The notes below the pieces were generated by a model. The model was not told the origin of the DNA. It did not search any database and was given only the letters and a program-made list of their open reading frames with translations. A program made the position numbers and the translations under genes. Shown here one piece after another: positions 28,423-36,048 of a stretch of 64,000 bases of DNA. The stretch comes from Pectobacterium punjabense. GTDB taxonomy: Bacteria > Pseudomonadota > Gammaproteobacteria > Enterobacterales > Enterobacteriaceae. The stretch's first letter is position 1; the number at the start of each line of letters is the position of its first letter. The stretch spans positions 3,844,001-3,908,000 of the forward strand of contig NZ_CP038498.1 of the NCBI RefSeq assembly GCF_012427845.1, in the 5' to 3' direction.

Positions 28423-28438
28423 AATGCAAATTTGCATT
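28423..28438. promoter_or_regulatory. Operator palindrome 2, likely LacI-family site
   Basis: Second exact copy of AATGCAAATTTGCATT, 196 bp from copy 1 and about 98 bp before the binding-protein start. Two identical sites allow repression by a loop over the CRP site. Confidence 0.7.
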
Positions 28439-28535
28439 AATTAGGACAGAGAATAAATCACAGGAATAAAAATAACCCCGCAGCCAACGCCAGGGTATTT
28501 CAACCATTAATCAAACCTATGATGTGGAGATGTTT

Positions 28536-29843
28536 ATGATGCGTTCCAATACCGCGTTATTTTTTTCCGCCCTTACGCTGGGATTATTCAGCAGCAGCGC
28601 GTTAGCCGCCAAAACGCAGATAACATTTTTATATAGTGACGACGATCCCGAATTAGTGCATTTCATGGAGCAGAAAGTTAAATCCTTCTCCCAAAGTAAT
28701 GAACGCATTGATGTGAATTTCGTCAGCACGGGTTATAACGCGCTGCAAACACAGTTGCCGATGCAGCTGGCGGCAGGTTTAGGCCCCGATATTGCCAAAA
28801 CCACGCAAATGGGGCTGCTCGGCTATACGCTGGATTTGCGCCCCTATCTGAAAGATCCGGCCGCCTTTGAGAAACGTTACAGCGCAGGCATCGAAAAAAT
28901 CATGCGCGTGAAAGGCGTGCATAAAGCGGATGCGCTGCCGGGCTTTGTCGCGTCCTGGACCGCTGATCTGCCGTTCGTTAACGTGACGCTGTTTGAACAG
29001 GCGGGCGTGCCTCTGCCGCAGCCGGGCTACACGATTGATGATTTGATGAAAGCCTCGAAACTGGTCGCGGAAAAAACCGGCGTGCATATCCCCTTCACCA
29101 TCGACCGTAGCGGCTTCCGTTTCTCCGGCCCAGCCTACTCTTACGGTGCACGTTACGATAAAGACGGGTTGATCAACTTCCCGGACGCCGCGGCGCAGCA
29201 GTGGATTAAAGATCTGAAACGCTGGTCGGATGAAGGCGTGTTCCCGCGTGAAATGTGGGGCGCGGCAGGCGGCGGTCAGTATAAGAGCATGGCGGACGAT
29301 TTCGTGAACGGCAACATCGTGACCTATTTCTCCGGCAACTGGCTGTTGAACCAGTTCAGTAAGCAGATTGGCGACGGCTTTGACTGGAAAGTACTGCCAG
29401 CGCCTTGCAAAGAGAAGTGTATTTCAATGGGCGGTGCGACCTTCATCATGCCGTTCACCACCACCAAACACCCGCAGGAAGTGGCCGAGTTTATGGAGTG
29501 GCTGGGCAGCGAACCGTTGCAGCGTGAGATCGCCGAGCGCTTCAATATCATCGTCGGCGCGGATATTACCGATCTGCACTACCAAACCAAAGATAAACAC
29601 GTGATCGACGGCCTGAATACCGCGCGCGAAGAAATCAAAAAGATCCCGTCTTATGTCTTTGATTGGGAACGTATGGAAAGTCTGGGTGCGAACGAGCTGT
29701 ACCCCATCATCCTGACGCGTTTTACGCAATATCTGAACGATCAAGTGTCGTTTGATGAGTATCTGCGCCTGACATCAAACGATGTGAAGCGCCTCAACGA
29801 AACGATCGCGACCAACCAACAACAGCGGAAAAACGCACCGTGA
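28536..29843 (+). CDS. ABC transporter sugar-binding protein (CUT1)
   Basis: Periplasmic solute-binding protein of about 435 residues (SBP_bac_1 fold). The signal peptide has the core LFFSALTLGLFSSSALA with cleavage before AKTQ. The region PMQLAAGLGPDIAKTTQMGL and FVNGNIVTYFSGNWLL are typical of sugar-binding proteins. ATG 28536 (or 28539) has GGAG upstream; the frame's earlier GTG overlaps that site. It delivers the oligosaccharide to the permeases of the divergent arm. The stop overlaps the next gene by four bases. Confidence 0.88.
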   Translation: MMRSNTALFFSALTLGLFSSSALAAKTQITFLYSDDDPELVHFMEQKVKSFSQSNERIDVNFVSTGYNALQTQLPMQLAAGLGPDIAKTTQMGLLGYTLDLRPYLKDPAAFEKRYSAGIEKIMRVKGVHKADALPGFVASWTADLPFVNVTLFEQAGVPLPQPGYTIDDLMKASKLVAEKTGVHIPFTIDRSGFRFSGPAYSYGARYDKDGLINFPDAAAQQWIKDLKRWSDEGVFPREMWGAAGGGQYKSMADDFVNGNIVTYFSGNWLLNQFSKQIGDGFDWKVLPAPCKEKCISMGGATFIMPFTTTKHPQEVAEFMEWLGSEPLQREIAERFNIIVGADITDLHYQTKDKHVIDGLNTAREEIKKIPSYVFDWERMESLGANELYPIILTRFTQYLNDQVSFDEYLRLTSNDVKRLNETIATNQQQRKNAP

Positions 29844-30391
29844 AATGGCAACTGAGGGAGATCGACATCGATGGCGATCGCCCCTTTGATCGGTCGCAGG
29901 AGCACGCGCTGTGTGAGCAGCGCTGGCCGGGGCAAAACCGCTATCTGCTGGTGACGGGTGGTTTTACCCGGCTGTTACATTGGCATGACGGACTCTTGAC
30001 CTGTCGCGGCGGCGACAATTTTCCCATCGGGAATCCGGCCAGTCTCTCGCGGCTGGGACTGTGGGCGGTGCAGGAGATGCTTCAGGCCGTTGAGGGCATA
30101 ACCCCGCTTACGCCACTCAGTGAAGCGCTGTTTCAACACTTCGATAAACATGTCGATCGGGTGATCGACTGGTCAAAGCAGGCGCAGGCCAACGATTACA
30201 CCACGCTTGGGCATGCTGTGCTCACACACCCGCAGGATGCGCTGGCGGTGCAGTTGCTGACACGCTGCGCCAGCGAGTTAAACCTGCTGCTCAACAGCCT
30301 ACCGGCCTCACAGGCTGAAACCGTCAGCCTCAGCGGCGATCTGGCGGTGGCCTGTCTTCCTTATCTGGATTCAAGAGAGCGCACATCATGA
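29840..30391 (+). CDS. Half-length BadF-kinase paralogue without nucleotide-binding lobe
   Basis: A 183-residue protein overlapping both neighbours by four bases (ATGA). It aligns by eye with the second half of the kinase encoded next: LVTGGFTRLLHW (37-48) against IAGTGSCGLAW (121-131), CRGGDNFPIG (55-64) against AYGGHEFPIS, then SRLGLWAVQEML against ARLGLAALQHTY, and ASELNLLLNSL against ASEISLLLAAV. The N-terminal lobe with the phosphate loop DGGGTG is missing, so it cannot be a kinase itself. It may bind the kinase or a ligand as a regulator. It looks intact, not decaying. Confidence 0.6.
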   Translation: MKWQLREIDIDGDRPFDRSQEHALCEQRWPGQNRYLLVTGGFTRLLHWHDGLLTCRGGDNFPIGNPASLSRLGLWAVQEMLQAVEGITPLTPLSEALFQHFDKHVDRVIDWSKQAQANDYTTLGHAVLTHPQDALAVQLLTRCASELNLLLNSLPASQAETVSLSGDLAVACLPYLDSRERTS

Positions 30392-31302
30392 CGACATGGC
30401 TCTATGCGGGTGTGGATGGCGGCGGCACAGGCTGTCGAGCGCGTATTTATCAGGCCGACGGCACACCACTCGGGCAAGGGCACGGCGGTCGCGCCAACCT
30501 GCTGCTCGGCGTGGAGAACGTGCGCCAGTCGGTGGACGATGCTATCGCACAGGCGCTGAAACACAGCGGGCTGTCACCGGATGACGTACCCCGGCTGAAA
30601 GTCGGACTGGCACTCGCCAGCGCGGAACATCGCACCGCCTACGAGGCGTTTCTGGCATTACCTCATCCTTATGCCACTCAGGTGCTTAATACCGATGCGC
30701 TCGGTGCCTGTCTGGCCGTCAATCAAGGAAAAGACGCGGGCGTAGTCATTGCCGGAACCGGCTCCTGCGGGCTAGCGTGGCAGAACCAGACAATTACTGC
30801 CTACGGCGGCCATGAGTTCCCGATCTCCGATCAGGGCAGCGGCGCACGCCTTGGGCTAGCAGCGTTACAACACACCTACGATGTACTACAAGGCTGGTGC
30901 ACGTCGTCGGCACTCAGCCAAAGCATCGACGATTTCTTTTCCACCAGCGCAACGCACATACAGGCTGCCAACACGCTTGACGCGCTACAGACATTTAGCC
31001 AGCAGGCAAAACCGGGCGACTATGCGCAGTTCGCCCGCCACGTATTTGACAGTGCTCAGCAAGGCGATACCGTTTCTCACGCGCTGTTGGCGCAGACGGC
31101 CAGCGAAATCAGCCTGCTGTTGGCCGCCGTGGCACGCCATGCCACGCCTCGCTTATCGCTCATGGGCAGCATCGGCCTGCATATTCGTCCCTGGCTGCCG
31201 GACGAGTGGCAATCCCAGCTCGCCGCCCCGATGGGCGATGCGCTCGACGGCGCACGATTGATTGCCTGTCATGATTATGCGTTATACAGCCATCCGTTAT
31301 AA
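30388..31302 (+). CDS. BadF/BadG-family sugar kinase (GlcN/GlcNAc kinase-like)
   Basis: A 304-residue kinase of the actin-like ATPase fold, in the group with glucosamine kinase GspK and N-acetylglucosamine kinases. The phosphate-1 loop is GVDGGGTGCRARI (about 8-20), the phosphate-2 loop is VVIAGTGSCGLAW (about 119-131) and GGHEFPISDQGSGARLG follows. It should phosphorylate a sugar released in the cytoplasm. Translationally coupled to the half-kinase upstream and followed by the phosphoesterase. An amino sugar as substrate is suggested only by family. Confidence 0.8.
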   Translation: MTTWLYAGVDGGGTGCRARIYQADGTPLGQGHGGRANLLLGVENVRQSVDDAIAQALKHSGLSPDDVPRLKVGLALASAEHRTAYEAFLALPHPYATQVLNTDALGACLAVNQGKDAGVVIAGTGSCGLAWQNQTITAYGGHEFPISDQGSGARLGLAALQHTYDVLQGWCTSSALSQSIDDFFSTSATHIQAANTLDALQTFSQQAKPGDYAQFARHVFDSAQQGDTVSHALLAQTASEISLLLAAVARHATPRLSLMGSIGLHIRPWLPDEWQSQLAAPMGDALDGARLIACHDYALYSHPL

Positions 31303-31327
31303 AAAATAAATAATGCCGGAGACATCA

Positions 31328-33151
31328 ATGACATCACTCACTCGCAGAACCTTCGTCAAGCTCGGTGCAGGCAGTGCTATTACGCTAGCTGGCGGCTTTT
31401 TTCACGCTAACGGTGAATCAGCGGTACCCGCTGGGCCGCTACGCATTGCCATTATTTCAGATGTTCACGTCCACAATATCTATGGCAACTACGATTTTGA
31501 CGGCCTGCCCGATACACAGACCGGAAAGAAACTGACCATTCGCACCCTGAAAGATTCGGTGAATTCGACCCGCATCTTCAACGAGCCCTACTTCGCGCTG
31601 CTGGCTGCGCTAGACGAACTGGCAAAACAGCAGGTGAAATACGTAGTGCTGTCCGGCGATTATTCTGATGACGGCCAACAGCCTACCGTTGAAGGCATTG
31701 CCGCCATCCTGACGCAGTATGAACAGCGCCACGGCATGCGCTTTTTCGCCACACCGGGCAACCATGATGTCAATCGTCCACAGGGGGATGACTCGTGGGA
31801 AAGAATGCTCAACGCCGACGGCACCAGCACGCTGTTGAGCAGTAAACCCGGCGTTAAATTGGGCGACGCGCAGTCGTTGATTGTCACCGCTAAAATGCAG
31901 GCACTCGGCTATGAACGCGGCCTGCCGCTGATGAAGCCGTTTGGTTTCTTTAAGCGCGACGACTTTCTGCACTGGGAAACACCGTTTGGCGACAGTGACG
32001 AACTCAGTAAACGTCAGTATCTCGCCCGCTCACCGGACGGTAGCAAGCAGTGGAACATCGTCGATGCCTCCTATCTGGTGGAGCCGGAAGCGGGGTTGTG
32101 GCTACTTTCCATCGACGCCAACGTGTATCAGGTTAAAGACGGCCCGGAGAAACGTGAAGGGATTGAAGGCTACTCCACCAGCAGTAACACGGGCTGGAAT
32201 GCCTTGCTGACCGAGAAACCGTTCATGCTGCCGTGGGTGAAATCGGTGGTACAGCGGGCGAAAGCACAAAATAAGAAGCTGCTGGTGTTCTCGCACTATC
32301 CGCTGGTCGATTTCCTCGACGGCACGGTGGAGGACGAAAAGCAGTTGTTTGGCAGTAACAGCTTCATTAAACGCACGCCGAAGCCAGAGGTTGCCGAACA
32401 GGCGCTGGCGGCAGGCATCCGTTTGCACTTCAGCGGCCACCTGCACGTCAACGACACTGGCGTGTATCGCGGTTCACAAGGGACGCTGGTGAATGTGGCG
32501 GTGCCGTCACTGGCCGCTTACCCACCCGCGATGAAGTTAGCGACGCTGCATAGCGACCGCGTCGATATTGATACGCTGGTCCTACGCAACGTGCCGCAGT
32601 TCAACCATCTATTCCCGTTTTATCAGAAAGAGTTGGATCGCACCGGTGAGCCGCTGGGCGATATTCTGAAAAGCCGCGATTACTACGACTTCCTGCATCA
32701 TCATCTGGCGCTGCTGGTACGCCAGCGTTTTCTGGTAAAAGACTGGCCGGAAGATTTATCGCCTCTCATCAACACACTGAACTGCGCCGATCTGCTGTGG
32801 ATCGCGCAGCAGCAGGAACCGATCAATGCCAAAACACTGCCTGATGCCGACCAGCGTAAACCGAATGCGGTAGCAGGCACCGAAGGGTTACAGGATATTT
32901 CTCTGCTCACGCTGGTCACGGACTGGTACTGCCTGCGCAACGGCAGCGATCTCGCCTGGCAGGATATTCCGGCAACGCGGGTGAAACAGTATCGCGCGCT
33001 GCTGGCAGCCTACACACCGACGACCACACTGCCGCCGGACAGCCTGCAACACCGCTTCGGCCTGATGCTGAAAATCCTCGCGGGTTACATCAACGATGAG
33101 CCAGCTACTCGCTTTGTGGTTGATATGCAGGGAAATTTATCAGCGGTGTAA
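31328..33151 (+). CDS. Tat-exported calcineurin-like phosphoesterase
   Basis: A 607-residue metallophosphoesterase. The start has the twin-arginine motif SLTRRTFVKLG and a hydrophobic segment, so it is folded before export to the periplasm. All metal motifs of the calcineurin-like fold are present: DVHVH (about 44-48), SGDYSDDG, PGNHDVN, FSHYP and SGHLHVND (about 367-374). ATG 31328 has GGAG seven bases upstream and is preferred over 31313. Linkage to a sugar-uptake operon suggests it frees the substrate from a phosphate, for example in a phosphorylated glycan. The substrate is unknown. Confidence 0.85.
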   Translation: MTSLTRRTFVKLGAGSAITLAGGFFHANGESAVPAGPLRIAIISDVHVHNIYGNYDFDGLPDTQTGKKLTIRTLKDSVNSTRIFNEPYFALLAALDELAKQQVKYVVLSGDYSDDGQQPTVEGIAAILTQYEQRHGMRFFATPGNHDVNRPQGDDSWERMLNADGTSTLLSSKPGVKLGDAQSLIVTAKMQALGYERGLPLMKPFGFFKRDDFLHWETPFGDSDELSKRQYLARSPDGSKQWNIVDASYLVEPEAGLWLLSIDANVYQVKDGPEKREGIEGYSTSSNTGWNALLTEKPFMLPWVKSVVQRAKAQNKKLLVFSHYPLVDFLDGTVEDEKQLFGSNSFIKRTPKPEVAEQALAAGIRLHFSGHLHVNDTGVYRGSQGTLVNVAVPSLAAYPPAMKLATLHSDRVDIDTLVLRNVPQFNHLFPFYQKELDRTGEPLGDILKSRDYYDFLHHHLALLVRQRFLVKDWPEDLSPLINTLNCADLLWIAQQQEPINAKTLPDADQRKPNAVAGTEGLQDISLLTLVTDWYCLRNGSDLAWQDIPATRVKQYRALLAAYTPTTTLPPDSLQHRFGLMLKILAGYINDEPATRFVVDMQGNLSAV

Positions 33152-33968
33152 TGTGTCTACGATAGTCGGCATAATCGCACACAAAGCGTAAAAAATTATA
33201 TTAAGGAAAAATTAGGCATCAAAGATGCGAAAAAATCATATATAAAGCCACTACTTCGATAAAGACTTATATCGTGAAAGTATAAAAGTCAGTACCTTCA
33301 CTCATTAAGATTACATTTTCTCCTAGCACGCCATATAACTCTTAGCCACTAGAATTACAAAACATTATAGTGGCTTAAAGGCTGTCCAAAATTCGCCAGC
33401 CAGCCTATTCGCAGTAAGTGGAACAATGTTGGAAAACTGAAGCCACAATTTTTATTCACTATAGCAAAAACCAAGTAAAGTATGATGCTTTATGGAAATA
33501 ACAAGCCCATACCTCACGGGAAACATCTTTTTCTCATTTTTTTCTGTATTAGTGTCAGCTAGTTAACTTAAAAACTCCCTAGAAAAGATTCGGACATGCA
33601 CAACTTACTTAGCTTCTTACTGGTAGATGCTGGTTTTGCAGACTACCTATTTTCGATAATTAGCCTAGTCGTGAACTCACTATTTCTATCTAAAATCGGT
33701 ATTAGATGCATCCATTTACTACATTCAATGGAGAGAACCCCCTTTAACTATTTTGACAAATGGCACCAATTAATATATAAGTTTATTAATAATTTCAGAT
33801 TGAAATAAGAAGCAGGAAAACTCAAGTATATACCCTGTATATATCGCATACCTCCCACCGCCTAGAATTAAAAACCGACTTATAAAAAAACATTAATTTT
33901 TTATAAAAAAATGTTAAAAAAAACAAAATCAACAAGATATATTCGTTTAATTTATAAAATATTATTTT
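33152..33968. other. AT-rich spacer before the RiPP-like cassette
   Basis: No gene is supported. A 70-codon frame at 33596-33808 lacks a ribosome site and a recognisable pattern. Base composition drops sharply from the phosphoesterase gene onward, marking the left border of a transferred block that ends near 37.4 kb. Confidence 0.5.
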
Positions 33969-33984
33969 TGTGACAAGGATCACA
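33969..33984 (+). promoter_or_regulatory. Perfect cAMP-CRP site before the precursor gene
   Basis: TGTGA (33969-33973), six bases, TCACA (33980-33984): an exact consensus. It is centred 94 bp before the precursor ATG, so activation by CRP of the peptide operon is likely. A clear -10 box could not be fixed. Confidence 0.8.
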
Positions 33985-34070
33985 CATTTAAGCAATTATG
34001 CTTAATGTTGTTATTGGATTGTTATTAACTGTTTTGGCGCAAGAGCGCTTAACTAATCAAGGATATTGAT

Positions 34071-34208
34071 ATGAAAAAACTTTCTAAAATTATTAAAGCT
34101 GCCGTTTCTACTGTAAAACCAACTCAAAAAGTTAAAGGTAAGGAACTGTATGCCGGTGGCGAAACTACAGGAAATAGTTCACATTGCCAAGGCGGTGGTG
34201 GCTGGTAA
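34071..34208 (+). CDS. Candidate RiPP precursor peptide (45 residues)
   Basis: A short gene with AAGGA seven bases before ATG. Its product has a Lys-rich amphipathic leader (MKKLSKIIKAAVSTVK, then a basic stretch) and a sharply different end, GGETTGNSSHCQGGGGW (residues 29-45), rich in Gly, Thr, Ser and with one His, one Cys and a terminal Trp. The Gly-Gly pair at 29-30 behind ELYA could be a leader cleavage site. The gene is followed by a perfect hairpin and by genes for a metal-type protein, an exporter and an iron dioxygenase. This is the layout of a ribosomal peptide with later modification. The peptide family is not one I recognise. Confidence 0.72.
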   Translation: MKKLSKIIKAAVSTVKPTQKVKGKELYAGGETTGNSSHCQGGGGW

Positions 34209-34217
34209 TTTAAGCCT

Positions 34218-34237
34218 GGGGAGAGACGTCTCTCCCC
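34218..34237. repeat. 20-bp perfect palindrome between precursor and maturation genes
   Basis: GGGGAGAGAC and its exact reverse complement lie ten bases behind the precursor stop. There is no T-run after it, so it may be an RNA-stabilising or partly terminating hairpin. Such a structure would give more precursor than enzyme mRNA. Confidence 0.7.
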
Positions 34238-34295
34238 AAACTAAGTGTTATCAAGGATGACAAAGTTAAATAGATTTTTTTAATGAGATAAATCA

Positions 34296-34763
34296 ATGCT
34301 GGATAATATTGTAAAAACTCTTCCGCATAGCATGAATGTCAATCTAACTGGCCAGGAACCCAGTTTGGAAGATGCGGTTAATTATATAGACTCCATAGAT
34401 TTTTCCGCACTAAAAAATAAATTATCTCGAAATGATCCACTTATTTCAAGGGTGTGGAGCAATAAAGAATTAATAATGACAGAACAATATTATAAAAATT
34501 TCCTATACTTAAATAAGAAATATAACAAAGAAGTTAAAGTTATTGTCCCTAGCATTGCAATTGATGAATTTTGGCACCATCACATCCTTGATACTCGATC
34601 ATACATTTATGACTGCGATAATATATTTGGATATTATTTTCATCACTACCCATATTTTGGAATGAGAGGTAATGATGATTATAAAAACCTAAAAATTGCG
34701 TTTGAATTAACACAAGAAATTTATGAATTAGAATTTGGTGAAAAAATTGTTGATATTTGGTGA
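34296..34763 (+). CDS. His-rich GRDP-like protein of the peptide cassette
   Basis: A 155-residue soluble protein. The conserved block is IDEFWHHHILDTRSYIYDC (89-107), followed by FGYYFHHYPYFGMRG (111-125). It combines the histidines at 94-96 and 116-117 with Asp 99, Asp 106 and Cys 107, as if to bind a metal. The pattern W-H-x-H-I-L-D-T...Y...D-C and H-H-x-P resembles the glycine-rich-domain-protein-like (GRDP) family, whose bacterial members lack a known reaction. Between precursor and exporter, it is a candidate maturation enzyme. The ribosome site is weak. Confidence 0.6.
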   Translation: MLDNIVKTLPHSMNVNLTGQEPSLEDAVNYIDSIDFSALKNKLSRNDPLISRVWSNKELIMTEQYYKNFLYLNKKYNKEVKVIVPSIAIDEFWHHHILDTRSYIYDCDNIFGYYFHHYPYFGMRGNDDYKNLKIAFELTQEIYELEFGEKIVDIW

Positions 34764-36048
34764 TGGGAAGTATAATAAAAACGTTAAGCTAAAACTTGTT
34801 CCATTTATTACAAGCCGATTAGCACCTTTTATTGGTTTTACACTCATAATAGTTTTAATTTCAAAATTAAATTATCCGGAACTTGGTAAGTTTAGTTACC
34901 TTACCGCAATGTATTCATTACCTGTAGTTTTAATGTCCATGCCACTTGCTATGATAGGGAATATTTCTGTTGAAGAAAAAAACAATGGGAAATCTGGATA
35001 TGATATTTTTTTAAGCGGACTACCAATAGCAATTTTAATGTCATTGCTAGGTTTTATATCTGCCCTTATAATGAAAGACAATATCATTAGCAAAGAGAAT
35101 GAATCCGTAATTACCGCCAGTAAAATTTATATATTTTGCGTCCCACTCCTAATAGCAAACACATATCTATTTTACTTTATTGAAGGGTTCGTAAATAACA
35201 TAGCAATGGCAAAGGTAAAACTAATTACAACCTTCACCAGTTCATTTGTTATTATAAGCATTTCTTTTTATGTTAAAAAACTACTCACATGGCATGTTTT
35301 TTCTGTTTTCTTACTCATAGAAATAATTATATTGATGCTATACACTCATGTTTTGTATAACTATTTTAAAGGAAAATACAAACGACATAAAATTAAAAGC
35401 ATGAAATTTATTTCATCAAAGATCCTTCGTATAGGCTTGCCGGTAGCATTAGGGTTAGCAGGACAAAAACTTGTGTATTTTTTGATTACACAGCGCTTAA
35501 CTAATTTTAATATAGATTTAGTTTCAGATCTATCAATAATAATGAGTATCATAGGGATTATATCGTTACCATTTGGTGCATTTTCGCAGATACACAGTCT
35601 TTTTGTTAGTGAAAGTGATAAGAGGGAACATAAAAAATTTTTCATTAGTGGGGTAAAGTTATCATTTCTTTTCATTATATTAATGATATTTATTACATGG
35701 CTAATTTATCCTTACTTGATAAGACTTTATGGTGCAAATCCTCAGTTGATAGATAACTCATATTTTATAGGTCTCTCTTTTTTATTCGCGACATCTTCTT
35801 TGATGCTTCTATGCATGAGTCACCTGAGAGCATTACAGGATACGTTTTACTCTCAAGCTACAGCTGTAATTATTCTTTTACTAGGTTTTATACCTGCCAT
35901 ATGGCTGTATAAACTTCACAATGGGGAGTTGTATAAAATAATATACACTCAATCCATGTTTACAACTTTAATTATCTTAATTTTAACATTTCGCATACTT
36001 TATTTTAAACAAGAAAATAAAAAGGAATTTTATCATGAAAAAAATTGA
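34747..36048 (+). CDS. MATE/flippase-type exporter, probable peptide exporter
   Basis: A membrane protein of about 433 residues with roughly 12 helices, organised as two halves; the repeated GLPVALGLAGQKL and GANPQLIDNSYFIGLSFLF blocks fit the MATE/polysaccharide flippase superfamily. No ATG exists near the start. GGTGA before TTG 34747/34750 supports a TTG start overlapping the GRDP-like gene; TTG 34735 or GTG 34738 are possible. Export of a modified peptide by a MATE protein rather than an ABC protein is unusual. Confidence 0.72.
   Translation: MLIFGDGKYNKNVKLKLVPFITSRLAPFIGFTLIIVLISKLNYPELGKFSYLTAMYSLPVVLMSMPLAMIGNISVEEKNNGKSGYDIFLSGLPIAILMSLLGFISALIMKDNIISKENESVITASKIYIFCVPLLIANTYLFYFIEGFVNNIAMAKVKLITTFTSSFVIISISFYVKKLLTWHVFSVFLLIEIIILMLYTHVLYNYFKGKYKRHKIKSMKFISSKILRIGLPVALGLAGQKLVYFLITQRLTNFNIDLVSDLSIIMSIIGIISLPFGAFSQIHSLFVSESDKREHKKFFISGVKLSFLFIILMIFITWLIYPYLIRLYGANPQLIDNSYFIGLSFLFATSSLMLLCMSHLRALQDTFYSQATAVIILLLGFIPAIWLYKLHNGELYKIIYTQSMFTTLIILILTFRILYFKQENKKEFYHEKN

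Noticed and set aside
33596..33808. 70-codon ORF before the RiPP-like cassette
   Set aside because: No ribosome site, no family pattern and AT-rich sequence where such frames occur by chance.
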